This document shows positions 1 to 9,210 of a stretch of 58,959 nucleotides of DNA, piece after piece; positions within the stretch are counted from its first letter, which is position 1; each line of letters begins with the position of its first letter. The DNA is from Chthoniobacteraceae bacterium (lineage in GTDB: Bacteria > Verrucomicrobiota > Verrucomicrobiia > Chthoniobacterales > Chthoniobacteraceae). The stretch is taken from NCBI GenBank assembly GCA_947476255.1, contig CANJPY010000019.1, positions 1-58,959 on the forward strand. Direction: 5' to 3'. Below the pieces are notes generated by a model. The model worked only from the letters and a program-made list of their open reading frames with translations, was not told the DNA's origin and did not search any database. A program made the translations under genes and the position numbers.

Positions 1-239
1 GAATTTTGGGAAGCTGTTGGGATGGGTGGGCCGTTTTTGGCTCTTCTTCCGAGCGCTGGTGGCCACGATTTTCAGCCCGGGTTACGCGACCCCTGTCGCG
101 TCGCTGTGACTTTTTCAGAATCGACTAATTAAAGTATTACAGAGGCCTCCGTAGCCCCCTAGTTTGGGGGATAAAACCGTTCGTATGCATTTAAGCGCTC
201 CCCAATTGCCGAAACGCCCGCATGCGTTATTCTGGGCCG
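1..239. other. window edge and uvrB upstream region
   Basis: No gene can be firmly supported here. On the minus strand a GTG at 66-64 opens a frame running off the window edge whose first residues are Lys/Arg rich (VATSARKKSQKRP), which could be the N-terminus of a divergent gene, but no ribosome binding site is visible. The plus strand is open from 1 to 135 without recognisable protein. Two small hairpins occur: CGCGAC/GTCGCG near 86-101 and CCCCC/GGGGG at 155-170, the latter inside the probable uvrB leader. Confidence 0.3.
112..140 (+). promoter_or_regulatory. probable sigma70-type promoter of uvrB
   Basis: TTTTCA (112-117) and TATTAC (135-140) are separated by 17 bases and lie about 100 bases upstream of the uvrB start. 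Each hexamer matches the consensus at four of six positions. No LexA-type operator could be recognised nearby. Confidence 0.4.
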
Positions 240-2420
240 ATGCCCTTTGAACTCGCCTCCGATTATGAGCCCCGCGGCGACCAAGCCCAGGCCATTGGAA
301 AACTTGTGCGCTCGTTGCAAGCCGGGCACCGCCATCAGACCCTGCTGGGGGTGACAGGTTCTGGAAAAACGTTTACTGCAGCGAATGTCATTCAAGCGCT
401 CGACCGTCCCGCTCTGGTGATTTCCCACAACAAAACCCTGGCGGCTCAACTTTACTCCGAGTTCAAACAGTTCTTTCCCAACAACGCCGTTGAATACTTT
501 GTTTCGTATTTCGATTACTACCAGCCCGAAGCCTACATCCCATCAACGGATACCTACGTTGAAAAAGACTCCTCCATTAACGAGGAAATTGAGCGTCTCC
601 GGCTCTCGACAACCTCCTCGCTCCTGACGCGGCGTGATGTCCTCGTGGTTGCCTCCGTTTCTTGTATTTATGGCCTCGCTTCGCCGATGGACTTTCTCGA
701 GATGCTGCTGACGATCCGCAGCGGCCAGGTTCTTTCCAGAGACGTACTTCTTTCCAAGCTTGTTGAGATGCTCTACGAGCGCAATGACTACGAGTTCGGA
801 CGCGGCAAGTTCAGGGTCCGTGGTGACACCGTCGAGGTTCAGGCGGGTTCCGCAGATGACGAGGCGGTTCGGATCGAGTTCTTCGGAGATGAAGTTGACC
901 GTATCACACGCTTCGATCCGCTCACCGGACATGCCTCGGGGCAACTCACCGTCTTCACGCTTTTTCCGGCCAAACAGTTTGTGACACCCGCGGACAAACT
1001 ACAGGCGGCGATGCGCTCCATTCGCACAGAATTAGAGGATCGCGTGTCGTGGTTTGAGTCCAATGGCAAACTCCTCGAGGCGCAGCGTATCCGTATGCGT
1101 ACAGAATATGACCTCGAGATGATGCAAGAGATGGGCTTTTGCAGCGGTATTGAAAACTATTCACGCCACCTCACGGGTCGTCCACCCGGGTCGCGGCCTT
1201 ACACCCTCCTCGACTTTTTTCCGAAGGATTACGTTCTTGTGGTGGATGAATCCCATGCGACTTTGCCGCAGATTGGAGGCATGTATGAGGGCGACAAGGT
1301 TCGAAAAACGACCTTGGTCGAGCATGGCTTTCGGCTGCCAAGTGCTCTGGATAACCGGCCGCTAAACTTCACCGAGTTTATGGAGATGACAAACCAACGT
1401 CTCTACATCAGTGCGACTCCCGGCTCTTTCGAATTGCGCAACTCGGTGGTCGGCAATGTCGATTTCCTGCCCAACCCGAAGGGTGGGTTGGGTGAAAGTG
1501 GACCGGGTTCTTTCCGAAGGGTTTCGCGTACGGACGTGCCAGTAGAACAGTTCGATGTTTCCACTCCCGGCGCAGTGCTAATCGCGGAGCAAATTATTCG
1601 TCCCACCGGACTCTTAGATCCTGAAATCACCGTGCGCCCGCTGCAGGATCAAATTGATGAAACCATGGAGTTGTGTCGCCAGCGCGCAGAAATCAAGGAA
1701 CGCAGTCTGATCACAACGCTCACGAAACGGACGGCCGAAGACCTCGCGGAATATTTGAAGGATGTGGGTCTGCGTGTGCGATACCTGCACAGCGACATTG
1801 ATACGATTGAGCGGGTGGAGATTCTCCGCGGCCTCCGTGCGGGGGATTTTGATATTTTGATAGGGATCAATTTACTCCGTGAAGGCCTGGATCTTCCTGA
1901 AGTGTCTCTTGTTTGTATTTTAGATGCCGACAAGGAAGGGTATCTGCGTTCGCAAACCTCGCTCATTCAAACGGCAGGACGAGCAGCGCGTCATGTGAAC
2001 GGCAAGGTGTATCTCTTTGCGGATACCATTACAAACAGCATGCGCCAATTGTTGGAGATCACCGAATACAGGCGGTCTAAACAACAAACTCACAATACAA
2101 AGCACGGTATCACGCCCCAGAGTGTACGCCGCCCGGTGCAAGAGAGTTTACACACAATTCTGCGAGGTAGTGATGCTGGCAACGCCGCTTCAGGAGGGAG
2201 CCAGGAAAACCACACGCTCGCGGAGACGCTACAGGAATTGGAGGAGGAAATGGCAAAGGCTGCGGGTGCGCTGGAGTACGAAAAGGCGGCTCTATTGAGA
2301 GACCAGATTCGCGAACTACGAGCCGGTGCCGGACTCGTCGTGGAGACAAAAATTCAGGTCGCCGCGCAGAAGAAGGGGCAGGCAAGAAAGAAGGGTGGCT
2401 GGGGGAAAAAGGCGAAGTAA
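240..2420 (+). CDS. uvrB: UvrABC excinuclease subunit B
   Basis: UvrB is the damage-verification helicase of nucleotide excision repair; it is loaded by UvrA and recruits UvrC for incision. The 726-residue protein shows the family landmarks: Walker A GVTGSGKT at residues 37-44, the beta-hairpin signature YFDYYQPEAYIP near 90-103 that is inserted between DNA strands, a DESH Walker B motif near 335, the helicase C motifs (INLLREGLDLPEV, QTAGRAARH), and a C-terminal coiled UVR motif rich in E/A/L near 660-690 that contacts UvrC. The tail is Lys/Gly rich. I chose the ATG at 240 rather than the in-frame ATG at 222 because the family begins with a residue pattern like MPFELASDYEPRGDQ. The length is slightly above the usual 660-680 residues. 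It lies 28 bases upstream of the NAD(P)HX repair gene on the same strand. Confidence 0.97.
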   Translation: MPFELASDYEPRGDQAQAIGKLVRSLQAGHRHQTLLGVTGSGKTFTAANVIQALDRPALVISHNKTLAAQLYSEFKQFFPNNAVEYFVSYFDYYQPEAYIPSTDTYVEKDSSINEEIERLRLSTTSSLLTRRDVLVVASVSCIYGLASPMDFLEMLLTIRSGQVLSRDVLLSKLVEMLYERNDYEFGRGKFRVRGDTVEVQAGSADDEAVRIEFFGDEVDRITRFDPLTGHASGQLTVFTLFPAKQFVTPADKLQAAMRSIRTELEDRVSWFESNGKLLEAQRIRMRTEYDLEMMQEMGFCSGIENYSRHLTGRPPGSRPYTLLDFFPKDYVLVVDESHATLPQIGGMYEGDKVRKTTLVEHGFRLPSALDNRPLNFTEFMEMTNQRLYISATPGSFELRNSVVGNVDFLPNPKGGLGESGPGSFRRVSRTDVPVEQFDVSTPGAVLIAEQIIRPTGLLDPEITVRPLQDQIDETMELCRQRAEIKERSLITTLTKRTAEDLAEYLKDVGLRVRYLHSDIDTIERVEILRGLRAGDFDILIGINLLREGLDLPEVSLVCILDADKEGYLRSQTSLIQTAGRAARHVNGKVYLFADTITNSMRQLLEITEYRRSKQQTHNTKHGITPQSVRRPVQESLHTILRGSDAGNAASGGSQENHTLAETLQELEEEMAKAAGALEYEKAALLRDQIRELRAGAGLVVETKIQVAAQKKGQARKKGGWGKKAK

Positions 2421-2448
2421 TGATCCGTTGCTCGGAAAGGCAAGCTTG

Positions 2449-3948
2449 ATGTTAAGTCCACAAGAGATGCAAGAATTAGAGCGGCGCGCATTCGCCGCGG
2501 GTGCTGTAGCAGAGACCTTGATGGAGGAGGCTGGCCGGCAGATGGCTGAGGCTGTGGTGCAGTTTTGTCCAGTGCCTGGCGTATGTGTGGCTTTTCTTGG
2601 GAAGGGTCACAACGGAGGGGATGCGCTGGTCGCAGCGCGGGTGTTGTCGGATTCTGGGTGGCGGGTGATCCTCGTTCCCGCGTACCCAAAGGCCGAATGG
2701 GCTCCGTTGACCGCGCGAAAATTCGCTCAAGCGGGTCGGTGCGAAATTTGGTCTAATAGCGAGGTGGAACACTGGTTGCCTCCGCCTGGGTGTGCGTGTG
2801 TGGTTCTGGATGGATTGTTGGGAATTGGTGCCCAAGGAAGCTTAAAGGAACCTGTGTCGGGAGCGTGCAGGCAGATTAACCGTTTGCGGGAACATTCGGC
2901 AGCCCGTGTGTTTGCTCTGGATGTGCCAACGGGTTTCGATAGCGGGACCGGGGAGGCGTATCCAGGTGCGGTGGTGGCGGATGTGACGCTTGCGGTCGGA
3001 TTTGTAAAAACGGGGCTATTGGCGGACGACGCGGAACGTTTTGTCGGGCGGTTGGCGATTCTTCCTTTGACGGCTTTAAGCGAAGCCGCGCAGACTTATG
3101 ACGCACTCGAGTGCGCTACGCCGGCGTCGCTGGCACCCTTGTGGAAGAGACGTTCGGCGGCATTGCATAAGGGCAATTGTGGGCGTGTCACCTTGGTGGC
3201 TGGAGCGATAGGCACCGTAGGCGCTGCGGTTCTCGCAGCGTTTGGTGCGTTACGTGCAGGCGCAGGTCTGGTCACTCTTTGTGTCGCCAAGGAGATTTAT
3301 CCCTTGGTCGTCTCACTAGCTCCTGTGGAGTGTATGGTTCGACCGGTTTCCTCAGTCAGCGAGGTGCTGTTTCTCCGCGCTGACGCGCTTGGCATCGGTC
3401 CTGGATTGGGACTCAAAAACGCTGGGACGGTGGCGGACCTCGTCCGCGATTTTCCGGGTCCCGCGGTTGTTGACGCAGATGCTTTAAACGCCCTCGCGGA
3501 TGGCAGGCTTGGTCTTTTGCACGAGTGCGCTGGGCCTCGGTTGCTTACACCTCATCCTGGAGAAATGGCACGCCTCGACCCCGAGGGCGTAGGCATGGGG
3601 CGACAGGATTGGGTGAGACGTTTTACGGCGCACTGGCCGGTAACGCTGCTCTTGAAGGGTGCGAGGACTGTGGTCGCAACGGGTGGAACGCGGTTGGGGT
3701 TTAATACGACGGGTAATCCCGGGATGGCTTCGGGCGGGATGGGCGATGTCCTCACGGGCGTCTGTACGGCACTTCTCGCGCAGGGGTTGTCGTGTCACGA
3801 AGCGGCGCTGTTGGGGGCGTGGCTCTGTGGGCGGGCTGCGGAGTCGCTCGTCTGCAGTCGCAGGCAAAGCGAAGAATCGCTCTTGGCCTCAGACGTAGCG
3901 GGCGCTTTGGGCGACGCCTTTCACGCGCTGCGCGGACGCGGCGTGTGA
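2449..3948 (+). CDS. nnr: bifunctional NAD(P)H-hydrate epimerase / ADP-dependent dehydratase
   Basis: This 499-residue protein repairs hydrated NADH and NADPH. The N-terminal YjeF/NnrE-type domain (about 1-215) epimerises the R to the S form, and the C-terminal ribokinase-like NnrD domain (about 230-499) dehydrates S-NAD(P)HX using ADP. Visible motifs are GKGHNGGDAL near residue 45 (epimerase nucleotide loop), LDVPTGFDSGTG near 160 (epimerase active site region), LTPHPGEMARL near 365 and NPGMASGGMGDVLTGV near 425 (the anion-hole and catalytic Asp motif of NnrD). An in-frame ATG at 2326 lies inside uvrB and gives a basic stretch unlike the family, so ATG 2449 is preferred. It probably forms a transcription unit with uvrB. 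A perfect inverted repeat spans its stop codon. Confidence 0.93.
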   Translation: MLSPQEMQELERRAFAAGAVAETLMEEAGRQMAEAVVQFCPVPGVCVAFLGKGHNGGDALVAARVLSDSGWRVILVPAYPKAEWAPLTARKFAQAGRCEIWSNSEVEHWLPPPGCACVVLDGLLGIGAQGSLKEPVSGACRQINRLREHSAARVFALDVPTGFDSGTGEAYPGAVVADVTLAVGFVKTGLLADDAERFVGRLAILPLTALSEAAQTYDALECATPASLAPLWKRRSAALHKGNCGRVTLVAGAIGTVGAAVLAAFGALRAGAGLVTLCVAKEIYPLVVSLAPVECMVRPVSSVSEVLFLRADALGIGPGLGLKNAGTVADLVRDFPGPAVVDADALNALADGRLGLLHECAGPRLLTPHPGEMARLDPEGVGMGRQDWVRRFTAHWPVTLLLKGARTVVATGGTRLGFNTTGNPGMASGGMGDVLTGVCTALLAQGLSCHEAALLGAWLCGRAAESLVCSRRQSEESLLASDVAGALGDAFHALRGRGV

Positions 3949-3955
3949 AAGGCGT
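3914..3955 (+). terminator. hairpin spanning the nnr stop codon
   Basis: ACGCCTTTCAC (3914-3924) is the exact reverse complement of GTGAAAGGCGT (3945-3955), an 11-bp stem with a 20-base loop that includes the end of the nnr coding sequence; the stop codon is at 3946-3948. There is no T tract, so it is not a classic intrinsic terminator, but its place between convergent genes suggests a 3' end or mRNA-stabilising hairpin. Confidence 0.45.
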
Positions 3956-4150
3956 GATTACAGAGTGGAGCACGACTGGGGGGGCGGGGGGAAAACACGC
4001 GCAAACCGCCGCGCCGAAAACCGCTGCGGAGGTTGTTACTGTTCGATGAAACACAGCCAGCAGCGCGCTGCTTGAGTCCTTCGAAAGCTGTGCGAACACG
4101 AAGCGTCGTGAGACTCGTGCACCCCTGGGAATTGTCTTGTTGAAGAACCC

Positions 4151-6637
4151 CTACTTCATCTGAAACACATCGCTCTCCACCACGGCATAAACGATGGACC
4201 GAAGGCCGTACCGATCCTTGGCTGCGGCATTGACGATTGCCTCGATTGCAGGCTCATCGATGGGCCCCACGGGCTCTCCCGTGGCGTAGGTAAGAAGGTG
4301 TCGTGCGACTCCTTTTGCCAGTTGGGCGGGATTCTGTGCTATGAACTGCCGGAGTTCATTGATACCGCTAAAAACCCGCCCATCTGGCGTTTTACCTGCG
4401 GAATCCACAGTCAGACCTTCCATCCATCCTGGACCCTTGCGCTGGTTTGCGGGCAGCTTAATGACCTCGGGGTTAGGCATGCGAAAGGTGGTGCGAAATG
4501 CGCCGATCACGTCGAAGCTTTCGAGGGCGAAGCCGTACGGGTCAAACTTAGCGTGGCAGGCCTGGCAGGAACCTTTACTGCTATGCAGGGCCAGTTGTTC
4601 ACGTAAGGTTTTGGCACCGCGGATGTCTGGTTCAATGGAGCCTGCGGTTGGCGGCGGAGGCGGGATCTTAACTCCCAGAAGACGTTCCGCCATCCACACG
4701 CCTCGTTTGACAGGCGAGGTGTTTGTACCGTTGGCCGTGACCTTCATCGTGGCCGGTTGCGTCCACACTCCACCAAAGGGTGTGTTTGGTGGCAGGTTTA
4801 CAGACCGGAGCGTAAACCCTTCGCATGTTGGGAATCCGTAGTGACGGGCAAGACGCTCGTTGATAAAACCCCACTTGGGCGCAACAAAGTCGACAACGCT
4901 TAGGTTCTCCGCAAGCATGCGGCGGAATGTGGCATGGGTTTCATGGAGGCTCGAGTACCGGAGTAATTCGTCGTATTCAGGATAAACGTCCTTGTCTGGT
5001 GTTGTGTTCTCGATGCCCCAAATTCCGAGCCATTGATCGGGGAAGTCCTTGATAAAACGCTCGGCTCTCGCGTCCTTAAGCATACGGTCTGTTTGTGTGC
5101 GAAGGCTCCGCGGGTCGCTAAGTTTGCGCTGGCGCGCGAGGGCGAGTAATTCTTCGTCAGGGGTGGAGCTCCACAGGAAATAGGAAAGCCGGGCAGCCAG
5201 TGCGAACTCATTCAGGCGCCCTGGTTGTTCGATGATGGCGAGGCTGTCGGGAGCCGTAAGCATCTTTGTGATCTCCTCTTTGAAGATGGAAAGAGGAAGG
5301 TCACCTGCTTCGAGACGCTGGAGAAAGTTCTGTACAGGACGACTGACCTCCGCGTCGGAAAGGTCGCGCCGGAATAAACGAGCACCGACTCGGCGGAACG
5401 TCTTGTCCAAGACAGTGCGAAGCTCGTTTTGATCCACAGCTGCAAAAACTTTTTTGACTTCCGACGGCTGTGCGTGCAAGAGGCGCCTTTCCTTTTCCGA
5501 AAAATCTGCGGTCAAGAAACGATAACCCGCTAGCGGTAATTCAGGCTCGATCACATCCACCCATTGGACTGCAAGGCCAGGCCCTTTGCAGTTGCTTGCG
5601 AGAGTGTTTTTCGGCACGGGAACGCCCAGCCCAAGCGGAACAAGACGAAAGGAATCCGCCACCGGAGCCTGGTCGTTATCGGGAGCGGTCCTGAAGTAAA
5701 CTTCGGTTTCAATCACGGTGGGCTTGCCGGGCTGTGCCTCAAGAATGTCGACAAGGTTCACAAGCTGTGGATACGCACCGGTGTGGCCGGCCCAGATTGC
5801 AAAAGGCAGTGGTTTGTCTGTCTGGTAACCGTACACAGAAATACGCAGCTTGTGGACGCCAGGCACTCGAACGGAGTTTCCTGCAAAGGACCCGTCCTCC
5901 CTTTTTTGCGCCAGCGGGCCAGAGGTTAAGTCGGAGTTAAAAGAGACTTTGGTGTCGTCGGGTAACTCGAGAATGTTACCTTTGGATTGCTCGCTGGGTC
6001 GCGCCCAAAGCCGCACCGTCCCATTGGTTTTAGGGTCCGCTGCTTTTGGCGCGGTGAAAATGGTGTTGAGCGTTTCCTCGGCAGTTTTTACAAAGCCCTC
6101 GGTGCCGGATACAGAAAACGGCAGGGCAGCACTCACTTTGTCGTACCCGTCGACGCGACCGTCTTGCGGCAGGAATCGATTTACCGCGGGCCGGACACCG
6201 AACAGGTCGAGCATGGTGTTGGCGTACTCACTGCGAGAGAGGCGGCGCAGATGGCTGCGTCCTTCGCGTTGCCTTTCGCTGACAAGCTCCGGGGTAAGCG
6301 AGCCGCGTACCCATTTGATGAGCTCTTGGCGTTGCGATTGCGAGAGCACGTCCTCCCCCTCGGGCGGCATCGCGCCGGACTCGATCTGCTCAAGCATGCG
6401 ATACCACAAGTCGGCATTGGCCTTTAATTGGTTCGTAGATCCGGCTGCGGTGAAGTTGACATTCGCCTTTTGTTTTCTGTCGCCATGGCATTCGGTGCAG
6501 TGACTTTTGAGAATCGGTAAAACTTCCTTTTCAAAAGATTTAGTGGAATCGGGCGCTTGTCCATTTGGGACCGCGCGGAGCGTGGATACGGCGGTAAGGC
6601 CGAGAACGGCACTAGTAAGCAATTGCGTGGCTTTCAT
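4151..6637 (-). CDS. secreted DUF1592-family cytochrome-like protein
   Basis: An 828-residue exported protein of the family that carries DUF1587, DUF1595, DUF1592, DUF1588 and DUF1585 modules, widespread in Planctomycetota and Verrucomicrobiota and of unknown biochemical role. A signal peptide (MKATQLLTSAVLGLTA) precedes a c-type haem motif CTECH at residues 47-51, in a context typical of planctomycete cytochrome C domains. A second CxxCH (CQACH, followed by FDPYGFALE) lies about 160 residues from the C-terminus. Typical family blocks such as LSRSEYANTMLDLFG and ARLSYFLWSS are present. I used ATG 6637; a GTG at 6643 is the alternative. It lies downstream of the DUF1552 gene, with 9 bases between that stop codon and this ATG, so the two are cotranscribed. 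The order is the reverse of the cassettes at 21-25 kb and 54-58 kb, and there is no HMA-like gene. Confidence 0.88.
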   Translation of the reverse strand: MKATQLLTSAVLGLTAVSTLRAVPNGQAPDSTKSFEKEVLPILKSHCTECHGDRKQKANVNFTAAGSTNQLKANADLWYRMLEQIESGAMPPEGEDVLSQSQRQELIKWVRGSLTPELVSERQREGRSHLRRLSRSEYANTMLDLFGVRPAVNRFLPQDGRVDGYDKVSAALPFSVSGTEGFVKTAEETLNTIFTAPKAADPKTNGTVRLWARPSEQSKGNILELPDDTKVSFNSDLTSGPLAQKREDGSFAGNSVRVPGVHKLRISVYGYQTDKPLPFAIWAGHTGAYPQLVNLVDILEAQPGKPTVIETEVYFRTAPDNDQAPVADSFRLVPLGLGVPVPKNTLASNCKGPGLAVQWVDVIEPELPLAGYRFLTADFSEKERRLLHAQPSEVKKVFAAVDQNELRTVLDKTFRRVGARLFRRDLSDAEVSRPVQNFLQRLEAGDLPLSIFKEEITKMLTAPDSLAIIEQPGRLNEFALAARLSYFLWSSTPDEELLALARQRKLSDPRSLRTQTDRMLKDARAERFIKDFPDQWLGIWGIENTTPDKDVYPEYDELLRYSSLHETHATFRRMLAENLSVVDFVAPKWGFINERLARHYGFPTCEGFTLRSVNLPPNTPFGGVWTQPATMKVTANGTNTSPVKRGVWMAERLLGVKIPPPPPTAGSIEPDIRGAKTLREQLALHSSKGSCQACHAKFDPYGFALESFDVIGAFRTTFRMPNPEVIKLPANQRKGPGWMEGLTVDSAGKTPDGRVFSGINELRQFIAQNPAQLAKGVARHLLTYATGEPVGPIDEPAIEAIVNAAAKDRYGLRSIVYAVVESDVFQMK

Positions 6638-6646
6638 GGGCACTGA

Positions 6647-7912
6647 TTAGACAAGTCCATCGATGGGGCCTTCACCCGAACCAAATTTCTCAGTTTCAAC
6701 ACCAAAGCGCTGCAGCATGTTTACGAAAAGCTTGGCTAGAGGAGTGTTGTTCTTCACGTCGCCGGCGATGTGCCGACCGTGCTTGTAGCCGCCACCTGCA
6801 AGCAGTATCGGAAGATTGCTTGTCCCATGGCCGCTGGCGTCACCTAGGTTGCTGCCGATGAGCACCTGTGTGCTATCAAGCAGGCTGCGCCCCCCTTCCG
6901 ACGTGTCCTTCAAGCTAATCAAGAGATCGCGAAACGCCTTCATTTTGACAGTCTCAATGATCTTGAGCTTCTCGATTTTTTCAGGACTCCTGCCGTGGTG
7001 AGTGATATCGTGGTGGCCCTGATTGATGCCGTCGATTGGCGGCGTTGCATCCGAGCCTTTGATATAGATGCTCACAACACGGGTCGAATCCGTTTGCACC
7101 GCGAGCTTTGCCAACTGGAACATGATCCGAGCCCTGCCGATGGAGTCCGCCGGATTCAGGAAAGGACTGCCGTAGGGTTGTGCGGTGAGTTCAGCCGGAG
7201 CGGGCTCGCTCAACGTGGGTTTCGGCCGATCAATCCATTTCTCCTCAGCAACAAGTTGCTTTTCCATATCTCTCACCGCCTCGGTGTAATCGCTGATCTG
7301 TTGCTGGTCGTAGCGACTCAGTGTCCTGCTTAGCTCGCCGAGGCGCTCCTTCATGTGATCGAGGATGCTGTGCCCACGACGCAAGCGATCGAGTTCCTTG
7401 GTGACATCGGCCTTGCTGCCGGCAATGAACAGGTTCGCGTAGATCTGTGAGGGAAGAGTCAACGCCGGGATGTCCGCACCCGTGACCGTGTGAGAAAGAG
7501 GGCTTCCGTTTTGTGTGCTCAGCGACAGGAGCGGGAAGCGGGTTGCTCCAGCGACATGCTGCGAAGCAACGACATCGAGCGACACCGTGTTGCGAAAGCC
7601 GGGCTTCGTAGGGCGCTTGGCGCTCGTCAGGAAACAAGCCGCAGAGGCATGATCGCCTCCAATGTCGGGATGCGAAATGCCGGAGAAAACGGTGAACTTG
7701 CTGCGCAGATCTTCCAGAATGCGTAAGTACTCGCTTGGCTCGTAGTCCATTCCCGCGCTGGTTGGAAAAAACGAGGGACCATAAATTCCGAAGTCCGTGC
7801 AAACATGGATCAAGCGCTTTGGCGGTTCGGCTGAGTTGCCTTTGGCAAAAGTTTCGAGCCAGGGAAGGGCAAGAAGCGCGGAACTGGAGCGTAGGAATTG
7901 ACGGCGGTTCAT
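6647..7912 (-). CDS. DUF1552-family Tat-exported protein
   Basis: A 421-residue member of the DUF1552 family, normally found beside DUF1592 proteins. It begins with a twin-arginine signal (MNRRQFLRSSSALLALPWLE) that implies folded export, perhaps with a cofactor. Family hallmarks seen are the DFGIYGPSFFP block after the signal, SGISHPDIGGDHASA near 85, a central coiled segment YTEAVRDMEKQL, and GSNLGDASGHGTSNLPILLAGGG near the C-terminus. An in-frame ATG at 7975 would add 21 residues that do not look like part of the signal, so 7912 is preferred. First gene of a two-gene minus-strand operon with the DUF1592 protein. The molecular function is unknown; the fold is probably related to the alkaline phosphatase/sulfatase-like DUF1501 group (inference). 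Confidence 0.87.
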   Translation of the reverse strand: MNRRQFLRSSSALLALPWLETFAKGNSAEPPKRLIHVCTDFGIYGPSFFPTSAGMDYEPSEYLRILEDLRSKFTVFSGISHPDIGGDHASAACFLTSAKRPTKPGFRNTVSLDVVASQHVAGATRFPLLSLSTQNGSPLSHTVTGADIPALTLPSQIYANLFIAGSKADVTKELDRLRRGHSILDHMKERLGELSRTLSRYDQQQISDYTEAVRDMEKQLVAEEKWIDRPKPTLSEPAPAELTAQPYGSPFLNPADSIGRARIMFQLAKLAVQTDSTRVVSIYIKGSDATPPIDGINQGHHDITHHGRSPEKIEKLKIIETVKMKAFRDLLISLKDTSEGGRSLLDSTQVLIGSNLGDASGHGTSNLPILLAGGGYKHGRHIAGDVKNNTPLAKLFVNMLQRFGVETEKFGSGEGPIDGLV

Positions 7913-8319
7913 GGAGGTGGATGGAAAAACGCAATCCTGCATCGAAAACGGTGATTTGTCATGTGACGGAATCACGTCACGGGCAAAAGCACCCTTTTAT
8001 CGTGGAAAGAAGATGTTACCGGATTGCTGCACCGGGAGGCTTAGCCCCAGTGTCTTCTCCAGTTCGGCAGAATACAAAGAGACTTTCCTGTGGGGAGCGC
8101 ACACTTGGGCAAGCCCAAGATAAACGTTGATCGCTGGACTCGGAATCCCAAGGGATTCAGAGCGTCCCTAGGGCCAGATTCTGTCCACCGCAGTACAGAG
8201 AAACCTCCGCGGCACGCAAATGCTTTAGTCGCAGGGTAAATGAGTTTACTTTCTTGAAGATAAATAAAACGGGCCAAAAGCAGTATCGCTCGTGTATTGC
8301 TTCCTCCGTCCTTCACCCC
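7913..8319. other. divergent intergenic region
   Basis: About 400 bases between the minus-strand DUF1552 gene and the plus-strand isomerase gene. It holds an operator-like palindrome at 7963-7980. No coding potential was found and no clear promoter hexamers could be chosen. Confidence 0.5.
7963..7980. promoter_or_regulatory. operator-like palindrome upstream of DUF1552 gene
   Basis: GTGACG (7963-7968) and CGTCAC (7975-7980) form a perfect 6-bp inverted repeat with a 6-base spacer, 51 bases upstream of the DUF1552 start on the minus strand. The shape fits a dimeric regulator site; no particular regulator can be named. Confidence 0.35.
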
Positions 8320-9207
8320 ATGAACCGACGCCGATTCATTCATTCAGCCGCACTGGTGCCTTTTTTATTCGCAAAGGTGGATGCTTTGCGGGCCGCCTCC
8401 GTAAACAAAACCTTTCTGGGGTCTGTGGGAGTGCAACTTTATACGGTTAGGCATCAGTTGGCGAAGGATCGGAGAGGGACGCTGAAAGAGATCAAGGACA
8501 TGGGATACGTCCAAGTCGAACCCTATGAATTCCCCAAATATAAGGCATTAGTGGACGATGCAAAAGAGGTTGGATTGGCCGTAAACTCGACGCATATTCA
8601 ATGGAATTCGGTACTGAATCCGGGTGCCCCAGACGTTCCATCCTTCGAAAAAGTTTTGGAAGAGGCACAAGCCGCGAACATCAAGCACCTCGTCATTGCT
8701 ACAATCGACCCCAAAGATCGACAGACCTTGGATGATTACAAGCGGGCGGCGGAGAAGTGCAACCGTGCGGCCGAGTTGGCGAGGGTGGCGGGCATTCGTC
8801 TCGCGTACCACAACCATACTTTTGAATTTGAGCCGTTGCAAGGATCCAAGGCGGGCTATGATGTCTTAATAGAGGAGTTTAGCCCCGAGATGTTTTTTGA
8901 GGTTGATGCGTTTTGGGTTCAACTTGGCAAACGTGATCCTGCCAGGCTCATCCGCTTGCTGGGTGGTCGGGTGACGCAGGTGCATCTTAAAGATCTAGCT
9001 GGTGGTGTTCACTTACCGGACAAAATTGAAGGTTGGTGGAGTCTGCCGGTCGACGCGTTTACTTCCTTGGGAGAGGGGGTCATTCCTGTAAATCCAATCA
9101 TTGAAGCAGCACGAGCCGCTGGGGTTCAGTATTGCCACGTGGAGCAGGATCTCTCGCACGCACCCTTGCACAGCATCCGCCGGAGTCTGGAATATCTGCG
9201 TTCGTAA
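8320..9207 (+). CDS. exported sugar phosphate isomerase/epimerase-like TIM barrel protein
   Basis: A 295-residue protein of the xylose isomerase-like TIM barrel family (AP endonuclease 2 superfamily). A Tat-type signal (MNRRRFIHSAALVPFLF) is followed by GVQLYTVR, the usual first strand of this family, and by LAYHNHTFEF, EVDAFWVQLG and VHLKDLAGG, which contain the expected metal-binding His/Glu/Asp residues. Exported members of this family are common in this phylum, and the substrate is normally unknown. Start ATG 8320 was chosen because it opens the Tat signal; an in-frame ATG at 8254 adds 22 residues of no signal character. It is 3 bases upstream of the sialidase-like gene and so is likely in one transcript with it. 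Confidence 0.85.
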   Translation: MNRRRFIHSAALVPFLFAKVDALRAASVNKTFLGSVGVQLYTVRHQLAKDRRGTLKEIKDMGYVQVEPYEFPKYKALVDDAKEVGLAVNSTHIQWNSVLNPGAPDVPSFEKVLEEAQAANIKHLVIATIDPKDRQTLDDYKRAAEKCNRAAELARVAGIRLAYHNHTFEFEPLQGSKAGYDVLIEEFSPEMFFEVDAFWVQLGKRDPARLIRLLGGRVTQVHLKDLAGGVHLPDKIEGWWSLPVDAFTSLGEGVIPVNPIIEAARAAGVQYCHVEQDLSHAPLHSIRRSLEYLRS

Positions 9208-9210
9208 AAC

